From Candidatus Azobacteroides pseudotrichonymphae genomovar. CFP2 (GTDB lineage Bacteria > Bacteroidota > Bacteroidia > Bacteroidales > Azobacteroidaceae), in contig NC_011565.1 of assembly GCF_000010645.1 (NCBI RefSeq), positions 1,050,207 to 1,114,206 on the forward strand: a stretch of 64,000 nt of DNA, written 5' to 3'. Numbering within the stretch: the first letter of the stretch is position 1; each line of letters starts with the position of its first letter. The notes beneath the pieces were generated by a model, which ran no database searches, was not told where the DNA came from, and saw only the letters and a program-made list of their open reading frames with translations. Shown here in pieces: positions 28,345-37,995 of this stretch. The position numbers and the translations under genes are program-made.

Positions 28345-29157
28345 CTACTGATTTAATATTTGGTCGTAAAAATCATTATATGTGTCTATACGCATGTCCT
28401 CCGACTGATACTCCAGAAAAGGTAACCCCTCTTTTTGTTGTATGTAGTATTTTATTTTCGGATGAATTTCAATACTTGCTTGAACAAGCCCATCTGAGAA
28501 ATCAATAGCTAACCTAGTTAAGGATTCAAAGTTCACCTTATCCTTGATATGCTTTATATCATTTATAGTAATCCCTTCTATCATTATTTTCTCCAAAAAT
28601 TGTTTCTCAAATGGTTGATAAAATATATCATTATATACAGAATATATTACCTTGGTATTCGCAAAACAAGAATCTATGTTATAATGTCTTTTCACATAGA
28701 GAGGAACTAACGCTGTCATCCAACCATGACAATGAATTAAATCAGGAGACCATCCTAATCTTTTTACGGTTTCTATCACGCCACGAGCAAAAAAGACACT
28801 TTTTTCGTCATTATCAGGTAATTCGTTTCCCATATCATCATGCAAAATATTTTTTTCTTGAAATAACTCTTTACTATACACAAAATAAACCTGTATACGA
28901 GACAACGGAATTGTAGCTACTTTCACAAACAAAGAATAATCTAAATCTCCAATAACAAGATTTGCTCCTGAAAAGCGAATTACTTCATGTAATTGATATT
29001 TTCTCTCATTAATAACGCCAAATTTTGGCATAAAATTTCTGACTTCTTTCCCTCGCTCACAAATACCTCGAGAAAGTTTTTGCACCAAAAAAGATATTTC
29101 CGTTTTTGGAAGAAAAGGAAACATCTCCGCTGTAATAAATAAAACTTTTTGTTTCAT
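28345..29157 (-). CDS. Glycogen/starch synthase-like protein, N-terminal GT5 domain only
   Basis: A 270-residue protein resembling the ADP-glucose-binding N-terminal half of glycogen synthase: KVLFITAEMFPF start, LIHCHGWMTALVPLYVK near 140, and a ladder of Rossmann strands. The C-terminal GT-B half, which carries much of the donor site, is absent. Short versions beside panC are a recurring arrangement in Bacteroidetes as I recall, so this is probably not a recent truncation. The start is the second of two adjacent ATGs, four bases after a strong AGGAGG, a rare clear Shine-Dalgarno here. The role is unknown. Confidence 0.8.
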   Translation of the reverse strand: MKQKVLFITAEMFPFLPKTEISFLVQKLSRGICERGKEVRNFMPKFGVINERKYQLHEVIRFSGANLVIGDLDYSLFVKVATIPLSRIQVYFVYSKELFQEKNILHDDMGNELPDNDEKSVFFARGVIETVKRLGWSPDLIHCHGWMTALVPLYVKRHYNIDSCFANTKVIYSVYNDIFYQPFEKQFLEKIMIEGITINDIKHIKDKVNFESLTRLAIDFSDGLVQASIEIHPKIKYYIQQKEGLPFLEYQSEDMRIDTYNDFYDQILNQ

Positions 29158-29183
29158 CATACCTCCTCTTGTCACCAAGACTA

Positions 29184-29191
29184 CAAAGATA
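29184..29191 (-). promoter_or_regulatory. -7 element TATCTTTG for GT5 gene
   Basis: Exact TAnnTTTG on the minus strand, 27 bases before the chosen start, with AGGAGG in between. No -33 box is clear. Confidence 0.5.
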
Positions 29192-29262
29192 AAAAAAAGC
29201 ACCATAATATAGTATCCTGTATAAGTTTCAAAATAGAACCATTATGGAAAATGTTTATTTAT

Positions 29263-29270
29263 TAGATTTG
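29263..29270 (+). promoter_or_regulatory. -7 element TAGATTTG for panC
   Basis: Exact TAnnTTTG match 29 bases before the panC ATG at 29300, divergent from the GT5-gene promoter about 75 bases away. No -33 box is clear. Confidence 0.5.
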
Positions 29271-29299
29271 TAAGATCTTTAACATTATTTTTATTGTCT

Positions 29300-30142
29300 A
29301 TGGAAATAATTAAAACAGTCGTAGAATTACAAACAGCACTATTAAAAATAAGAGAACAAAATAAATCTATTGGATTTGTTCCAACTATGGGTGCATTGCA
29401 TCGGGGACATATAGAATTAGTTAAACAATCAGTAGTAGAAAATACTATTTCCATAGTTAGTATTTTCGTTAACCCTACTCAATTTAATGATAAAAACGAC
29501 TTATTAAAGTACCCAAGAACATTGAATGCCGACTGCAAACTTCTTTTGCAAGAAACTAATAATCATTTTGTTTTTGCACCATCAGTAGAAGAAATTTATT
29601 CGGAAACAAACATTCAACAATTCAAATTTGGTCACTTGGAAACAGTTATGGAAGGGAAATTACGGCCAGGACACTTTAATGGAGTAGCACAAGTAGTAAG
29701 TCGTCTTTTTAAAATTGTAAAACCAAATTGTGCCTATTTTGGAGAAAAAGATTTTCAACAACTTACAATTATTCGTACATTGGTTCGACTGTTAAATCTG
29801 AATGTTAAAATCATTCCCCATCCTACTGTCCGCGAACCAAATGGTTTAGCTTTGAGCAGCAGAAATATTCATTTAACTCCAAAGCAAAAAAAAAATGCAG
29901 GAATGATTTTCAAAACTTTATCCAAAAGTCGAAAAGAAAAAAACATTCTTTCTATCCAAGAGTTAAAACAAAAAACAATAAACAAAATCAATTGCATCCC
30001 CGATTTTCGAGTAGAGTACTTTGACTTGGTGGATGGAAATACATTACAATCTATAACCGACTGGAAAGATACAAAATACATTGTAGGATGTATCGCTGTC
30101 TATATTGGAGAAGTTAGATTGATAGACAATATCACCTACTAA
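29300..30142 (+). CDS. panC: PanC, pantothenate synthetase
   Basis: Joins pantoate and beta-alanine using ATP to make vitamin B5, 280 residues. Landmarks: FVPTMGALHRGHIEL with the HxGH of nucleotidyltransferases (His34, His37), FVNPTQFN near 64, FGEKDFQQL near 150, and LSSRNIHL (KMSKS equivalent) near 190. I chose the ATG at 29300; a TTG at 29294 would add two residues. panB is at 46078, so the pantoate branch is present but split; panD is not in the window. Confidence 0.96.
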   Translation: MEIIKTVVELQTALLKIREQNKSIGFVPTMGALHRGHIELVKQSVVENTISIVSIFVNPTQFNDKNDLLKYPRTLNADCKLLLQETNNHFVFAPSVEEIYSETNIQQFKFGHLETVMEGKLRPGHFNGVAQVVSRLFKIVKPNCAYFGEKDFQQLTIIRTLVRLLNLNVKIIPHPTVREPNGLALSSRNIHLTPKQKKNAGMIFKTLSKSRKEKNILSIQELKQKTINKINCIPDFRVEYFDLVDGNTLQSITDWKDTKYIVGCIAVYIGEVRLIDNITY

Positions 30143-30145
30143 TTT

Positions 30146-31180
30146 TAGGAACTCAGGGGCCTGTTAAAGCAGTGCATTTTAATGAATTAGAAAAAGATAT
30201 ACTCATACAAAGATTATTTTATGCAACACTTATCACCTTTATTTACGGCAAGGTAAAAAGTATTGAAATATTGGAAAAGGCAGGAGGATCACATAAATCT
30301 AATAGATGGAAACATCCGATATTAACAGACATCGGATGATTTCAAATCTTTTCTCTATCTAAAAATTGCAAATTAAAACAAGAAGGAGTAGATTTTCGCT
30401 CTCATATCCTTTTGACTGTTCAAAACATTTTTTAGTCCTGAAAAAGTAATATATATTCAATGAAGTATTGGAGCAGTCATCATTATGACACTTGATAAAT
30501 GCATCCCGAGTAAAATTCCGATTACAAATATGCAAAAAAATCATTAGCACTGATCGAAAATTGGTTAAACCGCTATTTAAATAGATTTAATGCAACAAAA
30601 AGTAAATATGGATATTCACAATCTTTATTTCCTATTGTTCAGGGATGTATATATGAAGATTTAAGGGGATAAGCAGCAGAAAATATTGCTCTAAAATGCT
30701 GAAAGGAATGCAATTGGAGGACTAGTAGTAGTCGAACCAATAGAAAAAATGTATGAAATAATAATTGAAATAGTCAATACTATTCTCTCTAAAGAGAAAC
30801 CTGGTTATCTTGTACTCCGGCCAACTTCCAGAAGAAATTGAACGAAAGAATAGATATGTTTGAATTGTATTATGTGAATTGTATTATGCCTACACGCAAT
30901 GACCGTAATGGTCAATTTTTTACGAAAAAGGGATTATAAATTACGAAATAGAAAATGGGCAGCCCCCGATTTTTCCCTTATAGAATTAGAGGGTATATCA
31001 TTTATTGGTAAAACTCATACAAAAGCTTATTTACATCATCTTTTTTCAGTAAACGAAATATTGGCTTTACAAATTGCTTCTATTCACAACTCAGCTTTTT
31101 ATTTTTAATTAGTAAAAGAGTTACGTAAACATATCTTCACTGATAATGTTTACAACATGGAAACAAAGATTGTCCCGTAA
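30146..31180 (+). pseudogene. tgt: Decayed tgt (queuine tRNA-ribosyltransferase)
   Basis: Pieces of TGT appear in order but in changing frames with many stops. GTQGPVKAVH is at about 30149, then IILCNTYHLYLRQG in another frame (30213-30254; canonical family text has GNTYHLYLRPG). ILTDIG-stop-FQIFSLS replaces the catalytic DSGGFQVFSLS. SDYKYAKKSL and FNATKSKYGYSQSLFP, then IVQGCIYEDLR, cover about 30517-30670; GLVVVEPIEKMYEII, CIMPTRNDRNGQ and ALQIASIHN follow. The N-terminal 35 or so residues are gone. A 14-bp tandem duplication lies inside. It abuts panC. Clearly non-functional. Confidence 0.9.
30861..30888. repeat. 14-bp tandem duplication inside tgt pseudogene
   Basis: TGAATTGTATTATG occurs twice in a row (30861-30874 and 30875-30888) exactly where intact TGT reads DMFxCxMPTRN. 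It shows slippage as one cause of the gene's decay. Confidence 0.85.
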
Positions 31181-31384
31181 TATTCAAAACAAATTATAAA
31201 CCCTTGACATGGCTCCATTCCCTTTTTATCCGAATTACGATATCCTATATCCCCGAATACGATGTACTTAATACATCTTTTGCATTTTTTGACAATTTTT
31301 AACAATAAAAATTCACCTCTATCTGGCTAAGTATCACTTTGTAACATCTACGCTTGTTTAAGTTGACAAATGCGCATCTCTTTT

Positions 31385-32105
31385 TATAAAGACGTATTAA
31401 ATGTCTACACAAATACGGATTCATGATATAACTAGCATAAATTCTACAGAAATATTCCATTTTAAAATTTAGATCTTGAAATTATTGTTATTCGATCTTC
31501 TATAGGTTGTCAAACCTACTTCCAATACATCTTTGTCAAATTCAACTATTTCGTCTAGAAACAAAATATCATATTGTGAACCAAACTAACTTTCCCGATT
31601 AAAAGAAAAAATATTCCTACCATTTCCACACTCGAAACTGTATGATGGGGGATCTAAAAGGACAAATAGCAATCAACAAATCATTCCACCACTGAATAGA
31701 TTTTAGTCGCTTCAAGACTTTCCATAAGAGTTAAAACGGGGGAACAGAAAATATTCGTTTAGCTAACGAACTTTCACGACTCCAAGATGCACCAACAAAA
31801 AATAAATATTTATCCTTCACGTCACATATCACCTCCGATGCTCCTTTTTCATTTTTTTGTCTTTCTACCCATGAAAAATTCCATTCTACAATTTCCTGAT
31901 TAAGATAAATCCCTTCAAATTTCTCTTCTCTAGCCCTAACAGCAATTGGTAAGACTTCTATTACAAGTTTGAGTGTCCATCCAAGACAATTCTCCAATCA
32001 TAAAATAATTATCAGCCTTTACATTATTCAGATCCAATAAGAATAATCATCAATAGCCAAAGACAAAATCATAAGCTATCCATTCTTTGCAAATATCAAC
32101 AGGAA
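31385..32105 (-). pseudogene. Decayed yifB/comM-type Mg-chelatase-like AAA ATPase
   Basis: On the minus strand, family segments appear in order across frames. VDICKEWIAYD is near 32090, YFMIGELS near 32010, VLPIAVRAREEKFEGIYL near 31935, and a wrecked Walker A region FFVGASWSRESSLAKRIFSVPPF near 31760 (family: VGPPGSGKTxLAKRLPSILPP). ILFLDEIVEFDKDVLEV (Walker B) is near 31550, QPIEDRITIISRS near 31480 and FMLV near 31420. The longest open piece is 88 codons and has lost the P-loop glycines and lysine, so it is dead. In living relatives the protein acts in DNA uptake and branch migration. Confidence 0.85.
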
Positions 32106-32127
32106 ATCCATATTTATAACTATCTGA

Positions 32128-32174
32128 TTACATGGGCGGATAATTTTTGAGACAAAAATTATCCGCCCATGTAA
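32128..32174. terminator. Perfect 21-bp inverted repeat with 5-base loop
   Basis: The arms at 32128-32148 and 32154-32174 are exact reverse complements around GAGAC (32149-32153). The left arm starts TTACATGGGCGGATAA and ends in a run of T, so each strand can form a stem with a GC-rich core and A/T flanks, the shape of a bidirectional terminator. It lies 190 bases downstream of the mraY stop and just outside the yifB remnant. A binding site or mobile-element end is less likely because I see no second copy. Confidence 0.6.
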
Positions 32175-32361
32175 TTCTTGAACACCAACATCTGGAAAAC
32201 TGTCAAATAAAATTAATTCCCCTGCTGTAAATAATCTATACTGTAATTACTATAGCATTTACTCAACGAATAGCTACCGAATATAGCTTTACCAATATGA
32301 TTTTGCCATATTTTTATAATTTACATTTATAAAAAATTGAAATTATCACTTGTTTGCAGAA

Positions 32362-33618
32362 TTATCTGATCTTTAACGTAACAACAGTTAAAGCAGCTAA
32401 CAAAATGCCTATCAACCAAAAACGAACTACAATCTTAGATTCTGGAATAGCATTCAGTGGCTTTTGAATAATGACATTTACTTCCTCACTCCCTCCTTTC
32501 TGAAAATGATGGTGAATAGGTGTCATTTTGAATATTCTTTTACCCATTCCAGTTTTCCTTTTTGAATATTTAAAATAAGCTACTTGAATCATTACTGAAA
32601 GACTTTCTGTAAAAAAAATTCCACAAAGCATAGGCAACAATAATTCTTTATGAATGATAATGGCAAACACTGCAATAATTCCCCCCAATGTAAGCGACCC
32701 TATATCTCCCATAAAAACCTGGGCAGGAAAAGCATTATGCCACAAAAACCCCATACATGCACCTACAAAAGCACTCGCAAAAACTGTTAATTCTCCACAA
32801 CCCGGTATATACATAATATTTAAGTAAGCGGCAAACCCCAAATTAGCAGACACATAAGCTAAAATACCTAATACAACACCGATAATAGCCGAACTTCCCG
32901 CAGTTAGCCCATCTAAACCGTCAGTCAGATTTGCACCATTAGATACGGCAGTTACAATAAAAACGGTGATTAAAACAAAAAGTATCCAAGTAGCAGCTGT
33001 ACGATGATTAGTCATAAATGCAGTCAAATCTCGATAATCGAGATTATTATTTTTAAAAAACGGGACAGTAGTTTGCGTAGATTTTAAAGGAGGAGTATAA
33101 GAAACTGTTTTTCTCCCTCCTTGCTGACGAATTTCCACATTTTCATACATCACAATATTGGGAGATAAATAAACAATTAAACCAACTATTAATCCTAACC
33201 CCACCTGTGCTATTATTTTTATTTTCCCTGATAATCCTTCTTTATGTTTCCAAATTACTTTAATACAATCATCTATCAATCCAAGAATTCCTAGCCAAAT
33301 AGTGGTAATCAACATCAATAGTACATATATGTTTGAAAGCCGAGCTAATAATAAAACAGGTATTAAGATTGCTATTATGATAATAATTCCCCCCATAGTA
33401 GGCGTTCCTTTTTTTTGTATTTGTCCCTCCAATCCGAGATTACGAATAGTTTCTCCTGCCTGGTGTCGTTGCAAAAACCGAATTATCCTTTCACCAATAA
33501 GCACAGAAATAATCAAAGACAAAGAGAAAGACAAAACAGAACGAAAAGAGATATACCGAAATAATCTTGCTCCTGGTACATTTAATGAACTAAGAAAATA
33601 GAATAAACTATATAGCAT
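32362..33618 (-). CDS. mraY: MraY, phospho-MurNAc-pentapeptide transferase
   Basis: Integral membrane enzyme making lipid I, 418 residues, with about ten hydrophobic helices. The family motifs are present: KKGTPTMGGI near 70, LGLIDDCIKV near 115 (Asp-Asp), NGANLTDGLDGLTAG near 228 and the His-rich MTPIHHHFQKGG near 365. An insertion of about 50 residues near 155-210 matches the larger Bacteroidetes form. It is ten bases after murE and is the last gene of the cluster here; murD, ftsW, murG and murC do not follow. Confidence 0.96.
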   Translation of the reverse strand: MLYSLFYFLSSLNVPGARLFRYISFRSVLSFSLSLIISVLIGERIIRFLQRHQAGETIRNLGLEGQIQKKGTPTMGGIIIIIAILIPVLLLARLSNIYVLLMLITTIWLGILGLIDDCIKVIWKHKEGLSGKIKIIAQVGLGLIVGLIVYLSPNIVMYENVEIRQQGGRKTVSYTPPLKSTQTTVPFFKNNNLDYRDLTAFMTNHRTAATWILFVLITVFIVTAVSNGANLTDGLDGLTAGSSAIIGVVLGILAYVSANLGFAAYLNIMYIPGCGELTVFASAFVGACMGFLWHNAFPAQVFMGDIGSLTLGGIIAVFAIIIHKELLLPMLCGIFFTESLSVMIQVAYFKYSKRKTGMGKRIFKMTPIHHHFQKGGSEEVNVIIQKPLNAIPESKIVVRFWLIGILLAALTVVTLKIR

Positions 33619-33628
33619 AAATTATATT

Positions 33629-35044
33629 TTAGTTTATAATCTCCATTACAACTTTTTTATCGTTAAAATGGTTTTTTACTCCTTTTATTTCCTGATAATC
33701 CTCATGCCCTTTCCCCGCAATTAATACTATATCATTAGGCTGGGCTAATAAACAAGCCGTTCGGATAGCTTCTTTTCGATCTACAATACAGATAGTTTCT
33801 TTTTGTTGAATATCGTCTAATCCAGCAAGCATATCCTCAATAATATCACCAGGTTCTTCAAAGCGAGGATTATCAGAAGTTAAAATAACCTTTTGGCTAA
33901 GTCGAACAGCTTCTCTTGCCATAATTGAACGCTTACCCTTATCTCTATTACCGCCACAACCAATCACTGTTATTATTTTTCCTTTTCTAGCCAAAATTTC
34001 ATTGATAGTATTCAAAACATTAATTAAAGCGTCTGGCGTGTGTGCATAATCTACAATAACAGTAAAACCCCTCGAAGCATTTAAAGTCTCAAATCTACCA
34101 ATAACAGGACGAAGTACGCTTAATAAAACCAATATTTCATCCGAATTTTGTCCTAACAAAATAGCTGTTCCATAAATTGCCAAAAGATTATAAGCATTGA
34201 ATTTACCTACCAATAAGGTAGAAAGCTCTTTATCATTAATAGTCATTAATGTCCCATTAAAATGCGACTCCAAAATCCTGCTTTTAAAATCAGCCAATGA
34301 TTGAAGAGAATAAAATTTTTTATGTGCTTTTGTATTTTGTAACATAAATGCTCCATTCTTATCATCTTTATTGGCCAAAGCAAAAGCACCCGTAGGAAGC
34401 AAATCAAAGAAAGTTTTCTTTACATCCCGATAAATATCAAATGTCTTATGATAATCTAAATGATCCCTGGTAAGATTAGTAAAAATACCCCCTTTAAATT
34501 GCAAACCAGCAATTCTTTTTTGATCTATAGCATGCGAACTTACCTCCATAAAAACATAATCACAACCTTCGGAAACCATTTGAACTAACAAAGTATTTAA
34601 TTCTATTACATCTGGAGTAGTATGAGTAGTTGGAACGATTCGGTCATTAATACAATTGCAAATAGTAGAAATCAATCCTACTTTGTAACCCAATTTTCTA
34701 AAAACTCTATACAATAGAGTAGTGACTGTCGTTTTTCCATTAGTTCCAGTAACTCCAATTAATCGCAATTTTTTTGAAGGTTCTCCATTCCACAAAGAAA
34801 CTATTTGTCCTAAAGCTTTAGCACTATCCTTTACACAAATATAAGTTACATCTGGTCGAAGAGTTACAGGTAAAGTTTGACAAATAATTGTTTTGGCTCC
34901 ATTTTTAATAGATTTTTCTATACAACTATGTCCATCCATTTGAGTCCCTACAATAGCAACAAACAAATATCCAGCCTTAATTTTACGAGAATCCGAATGA
35001 ACTCCAGACAAACTCAGTTCTTTGCCTTCAAATACTAATCTCAT
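33629..35044 (-). CDS. murE: MurE, UDP-MurNAc-tripeptide synthetase (meso-DAP adding)
   Basis: Cytoplasmic Mur ligase, 471 residues, adding the third stem amino acid. The ATP site is [10 protein letters not shown] near 97; the carbamoylated-Lys region and HTTPDV follow. The substrate-selecting motif is DNPRFEEP near 405: DNPR is the signature of meso-diaminopimelate enzymes as opposed to the Lys-adding type. This agrees with dapF in the window. It sits between ftsI (four bases) and mraY (ten bases) on the same strand. Confidence 0.96.
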   Translation of the reverse strand: MRLVFEGKELSLSGVHSDSRKIKAGYLFVAIVGTQMDGHSCIEKSIKNGAKTIICQTLPVTLRPDVTYICVKDSAKALGQIVSLWNGEPSKKLRLIGVTGTNGKTTVTTLLYRVFRKLGYKVGLISTICNCINDRIVPTTHTTPDVIELNTLLVQMVSEGCDYVFMEVSSHAIDQKRIAGLQFKGGIFTNLTRDHLDYHKTFDIYRDVKKTFFDLLPTGAFALANKDDKNGAFMLQNTKAHKKFYSLQSLADFKSRILESHFNGTLMTINDKELSTLLVGKFNAYNLLAIYGTAILLGQNSDEILVLLSVLRPVIGRFETLNASRGFTVIVDYAHTPDALINVLNTINEILARKGKIITVIGCGGNRDKGKRSIMAREAVRLSQKVILTSDNPRFEEPGDIIEDMLAGLDDIQQKETICIVDRKEAIRTACLLAQPNDIVLIAGKGHEDYQEIKGVKNHFNDKKVVMEIIN

Positions 35045-35048
35045 AACA

Positions 35049-37202
35049 TTACTCTAATTGTAGTGCAACAACTTGTCCTTTTATAATGCATGTCCCTGCC
35101 GGGACAGATTGTTTAATAACTGTTCCTCTTCCAAAAATATTTACTTTCAAACCAATACTTTCTAAAGTAAAAACTGCATTTTTAGCTCCCATCCCTCTTA
35201 CATCAGGGACTAGCATAGAAGTCGCTTTTTTGTCTAAAAGTATCATTCGATTATTTTTCTCGATACAATAAACAATCTCTTGTTGCCCTTCACTTCTATC
35301 TTCATAAGGGATTTTTAATTCTTCCAATATTTTTATAGAACTTTTTTTGTTGCCATTCTTCAAAATAGGTATTAATGAATGAAGTGTATCTATCGGAAAT
35401 AATCCTATATTAGAAATAATATTCCTTGCATATATTTCTTCTGCAATATTTTTGAAAACCGAACCGCACATAATCCCCCCCGAAGATATTCCCTTATGAG
35501 GCTTTCGCATAACAACGATACAAGAATATTGTGGATTCTCTGCTGGAAAATATCCACAAAATGACACTTGATAAAATAATCCTGCTGATTTATATCCCGC
35601 AGTCCCCTGCGAAATTTGTGCCGTCCCAGTCTTACCGACAATGCGTACCTTGTCAGAATGAGCTGGCTTTCCTGTTCCGTCAGGCATATTTACTACATCA
35701 TCCAACATCTGACGAACAGCAGTCAATGTAGAAAAAGAGCAAATTTGATCATTAATCACTTGTGTGTGTTTTTTCTCTACAATTTTGTCTCCTTCTCTAA
35801 TTTCCCGAACAAATATAGGTTTGAGTAATTTTCCATTGTTAGCAATAGCATTGAAAAATGCCAATATATAAATAGGAGGAATTTGTATTTCATAACCAAA
35901 AGACATCCATGGCAATGTAGTACGTGACCAAAGTCTACTCCTATCTTGAGGATGGCGAATCTGCGGAATTCCATAGCCAGGTATCTCCAAATCCATATTT
36001 CTATGAAACCCTATCTTATAAATACCATCTATATATTTTTCAGGCTTATCACCATAAGCCTTTTCAATCAAACGAGCTACACCGATATTAGATGAATAAC
36101 GAATACTTTGAGATGCAGTAATCTTCCCATATCCACCACGCTCAGCATTGTGATCTTTCAAAAGTCGTCCTCCAATCATCACCATCCCATTCTCTGTATC
36201 TACTGAATCTCCTGGACTAATCAACCCATCTTCTATTGCCACCATCATAGAAACTACTTTGAAAGTTGAACCAGGTTCAACTAAGTCGGAAACTGCATAA
36301 TTTTGGGCTTCCCTCCAAATACCTTCTCTCACATGCCTCATATTGGTAATAGCTTTAACTTCCCCTGTAGCAACCTCCATTACTACAACTGTACCCGATT
36401 CGGCATCAAATTCTTCTAATTTATTCAATAATGCTTTTTCCGCAATATCTTGTATTGTGATATCAATAGTCGTTACAATGTCTTGACCTACAACAGGCTT
36501 TACATCAACAACATTAATATATCGCCCATACACTTTTCGCCGCGTTCCTATACCACTTCTTCCACTCAAACAATCATTGTAATATTTTTCAAGCCCATTC
36601 TTGCCCCCTTTCCCTAATTCTCCATAAACATCTCCAATAGTTCGTGAAGCTAACGTTCTATACGGTTTTATTCTCCTTACCAATTCTTTATAATATAAAC
36701 CAGACTTGTTACGTCCCTGATTAAAATAAGGCATTTGACATATTTCTTTCCACTGAATATAATTCACATCTTGATCTAACAAACGATACTCTCTATTATT
36801 TTTGGAACGAGTTTCCCATCCTTTCATAATATGAATTTCATATTGCTTTGCCGACTTTTGAGGAAACATCTTGTGTAATTCCACAGCAAGATCCTTCACA
36901 TGCTTTTTCAAAGTATTTTCCTTAATAGCTTCTGCACAAAAATCAACAAATAAACGATATCGGGACTCAGAAGTAGCCATCAACTCATAATTAGCAGAAT
37001 AGATATTCCCACGCATAGCTGGTATTTGTATATTAGGATGAATTTGTTTAAGACCAATCTTTCTCCAAGTTTTTCCATAAACAAACGAGGTAATACATGC
37101 TTTCACAAAAATAGAAGCAGCAAATACCAAAATAGCAATTGCTATTAAAGCATAATACATTATCGCTTGTTTATCTATAAATTGCTTTTCAGACATGTCC
37201 AA
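35049..37202 (-). CDS. ftsI: FtsI, division transpeptidase (PBP3) with PASTA domain
   Basis: Class B penicillin-binding protein, 717 residues. A single N-terminal membrane helix (about 15-35) is followed by the dimerisation domain. The transpeptidase domain has Ser312 in STFK, an SSN motif near 380 and Lys524 in the KTGT box. A C-terminal PASTA repeat ([20 protein letters not shown]) follows. It acts in the periplasm on septal peptidoglycan. murE follows after four bases, but on the upstream side a 445-base gap separates it from ftsL, unusual for this normally packed cluster. Confidence 0.95.
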   Translation of the reverse strand: MDMSEKQFIDKQAIMYYALIAIAILVFAASIFVKACITSFVYGKTWRKIGLKQIHPNIQIPAMRGNIYSANYELMATSESRYRLFVDFCAEAIKENTLKKHVKDLAVELHKMFPQKSAKQYEIHIMKGWETRSKNNREYRLLDQDVNYIQWKEICQMPYFNQGRNKSGLYYKELVRRIKPYRTLASRTIGDVYGELGKGGKNGLEKYYNDCLSGRSGIGTRRKVYGRYINVVDVKPVVGQDIVTTIDITIQDIAEKALLNKLEEFDAESGTVVVMEVATGEVKAITNMRHVREGIWREAQNYAVSDLVEPGSTFKVVSMMVAIEDGLISPGDSVDTENGMVMIGGRLLKDHNAERGGYGKITASQSIRYSSNIGVARLIEKAYGDKPEKYIDGIYKIGFHRNMDLEIPGYGIPQIRHPQDRSRLWSRTTLPWMSFGYEIQIPPIYILAFFNAIANNGKLLKPIFVREIREGDKIVEKKHTQVINDQICSFSTLTAVRQMLDDVVNMPDGTGKPAHSDKVRIVGKTGTAQISQGTAGYKSAGLFYQVSFCGYFPAENPQYSCIVVMRKPHKGISSGGIMCGSVFKNIAEEIYARNIISNIGLFPIDTLHSLIPILKNGNKKSSIKILEELKIPYEDRSEGQQEIVYCIEKNNRMILLDKKATSMLVPDVRGMGAKNAVFTLESIGLKVNIFGRGTVIKQSVPAGTCIIKGQVVALQLE

Positions 37203-37647
37203 ACTTTACTTCGTTGACATTGAAAAAATTCTCATCAATAATCAATAATCTCCTACTCCTTTTTAGATACTAATGCATTAAAATTTTTCAACTTCATCAA
37301 ATTCAAACACCCCACTTCCAAAGTGTATTCAAAATTGTCCTAATTACTCTCTATAATTTTGGTTAATTATTTGAATAACAGATATTCGCTTCAATTTTAC
37401 CAATTCTTCTTTGCCATTAGATTAGACCAATCTAACTCCCCTTTTCTCAAAAAGAATACCAATCGTTTTTTATTTAAATTTTAAGATTTTAGCGTGTTTC
37501 TAGTTGCTGTACCCTATATCTTCTTTCTCTCCAACTTTATTCATAAACCAAAACATCTTATTTGCTGAATGTTTCTCACTATTTATTCCATTTTTCTCTC
37601 AATTTCTATGATTTATTACAACTTCATACTTTTTCTTCTCTAATCGC
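37203..37647. other. Gene-free gap between ftsL and ftsI
   Basis: 445 AT-rich bases with no supported ORF on the minus strand. In related clusters ftsL and ftsI are adjacent, so this is either spacer expansion or erased sequence. No TAnnTTTG box for ftsI was recognised. Confidence 0.5.
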
Positions 37648-37995
37648 TTATTTTTTATGTAATTCAAATGCAGGCGTTTCAGAAATGGACAATTCTATCT
37701 CTCTTGATTTCAGCAATTTCTCAACCTGTGATAAACGACTACGAAAAGCTAATTCCGCCGAAATAGACAAATTTTCATACTTTATATCTTTTAATTGTTC
37801 TCTTAAAGTTTCTACCTCTACTAATTTTTTCATACAAGAATATTTATTACTAATGAAAAATACTATCAATACCAATATCAATATAAGCAGCTTAGATTGC
37901 TCAAAAATAAAATTTTCTGCTAAAATATCACCTCCGATAATATATCGAAAGTTTTTCTTTTTTCGTTTTACTACACTATTATCCTCATTATTCAT
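37648..37995 (-). CDS. ftsL: FtsL-like division protein
   Basis: A 115-residue bitopic protein: about 35 cytoplasmic residues (including GGDILAENF, which I associate with Bacteroidetes FtsL), one membrane helix at about 36-50 (LLILILVLIVFFIS), then a coiled-coil-like periplasmic part rich in Leu, Glu and Lys. It overlaps rsmH by four bases (ATGA) and precedes ftsI, the standard place for ftsL. Sequence identity is weak in this family, so position carries much of the call. Confidence 0.82.
   Translation of the reverse strand: MNNEDNSVVKRKKKNFRYIIGGDILAENFIFEQSKLLILILVLIVFFISNKYSCMKKLVEVETLREQLKDIKYENLSISAELAFRSRLSQVEKLLKSREIELSISETPAFELHKK

Noticed and set aside
30899..31108. 69-codon plus-strand frame
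   Set aside because: It is a piece of the decayed tgt gene, not an intact small protein.
31731..31997. 88-codon minus-strand frame
   Set aside because: It is the longest open piece of the yifB/comM remnant with a destroyed P-loop; flanking parts of the same gene continue in other frames.
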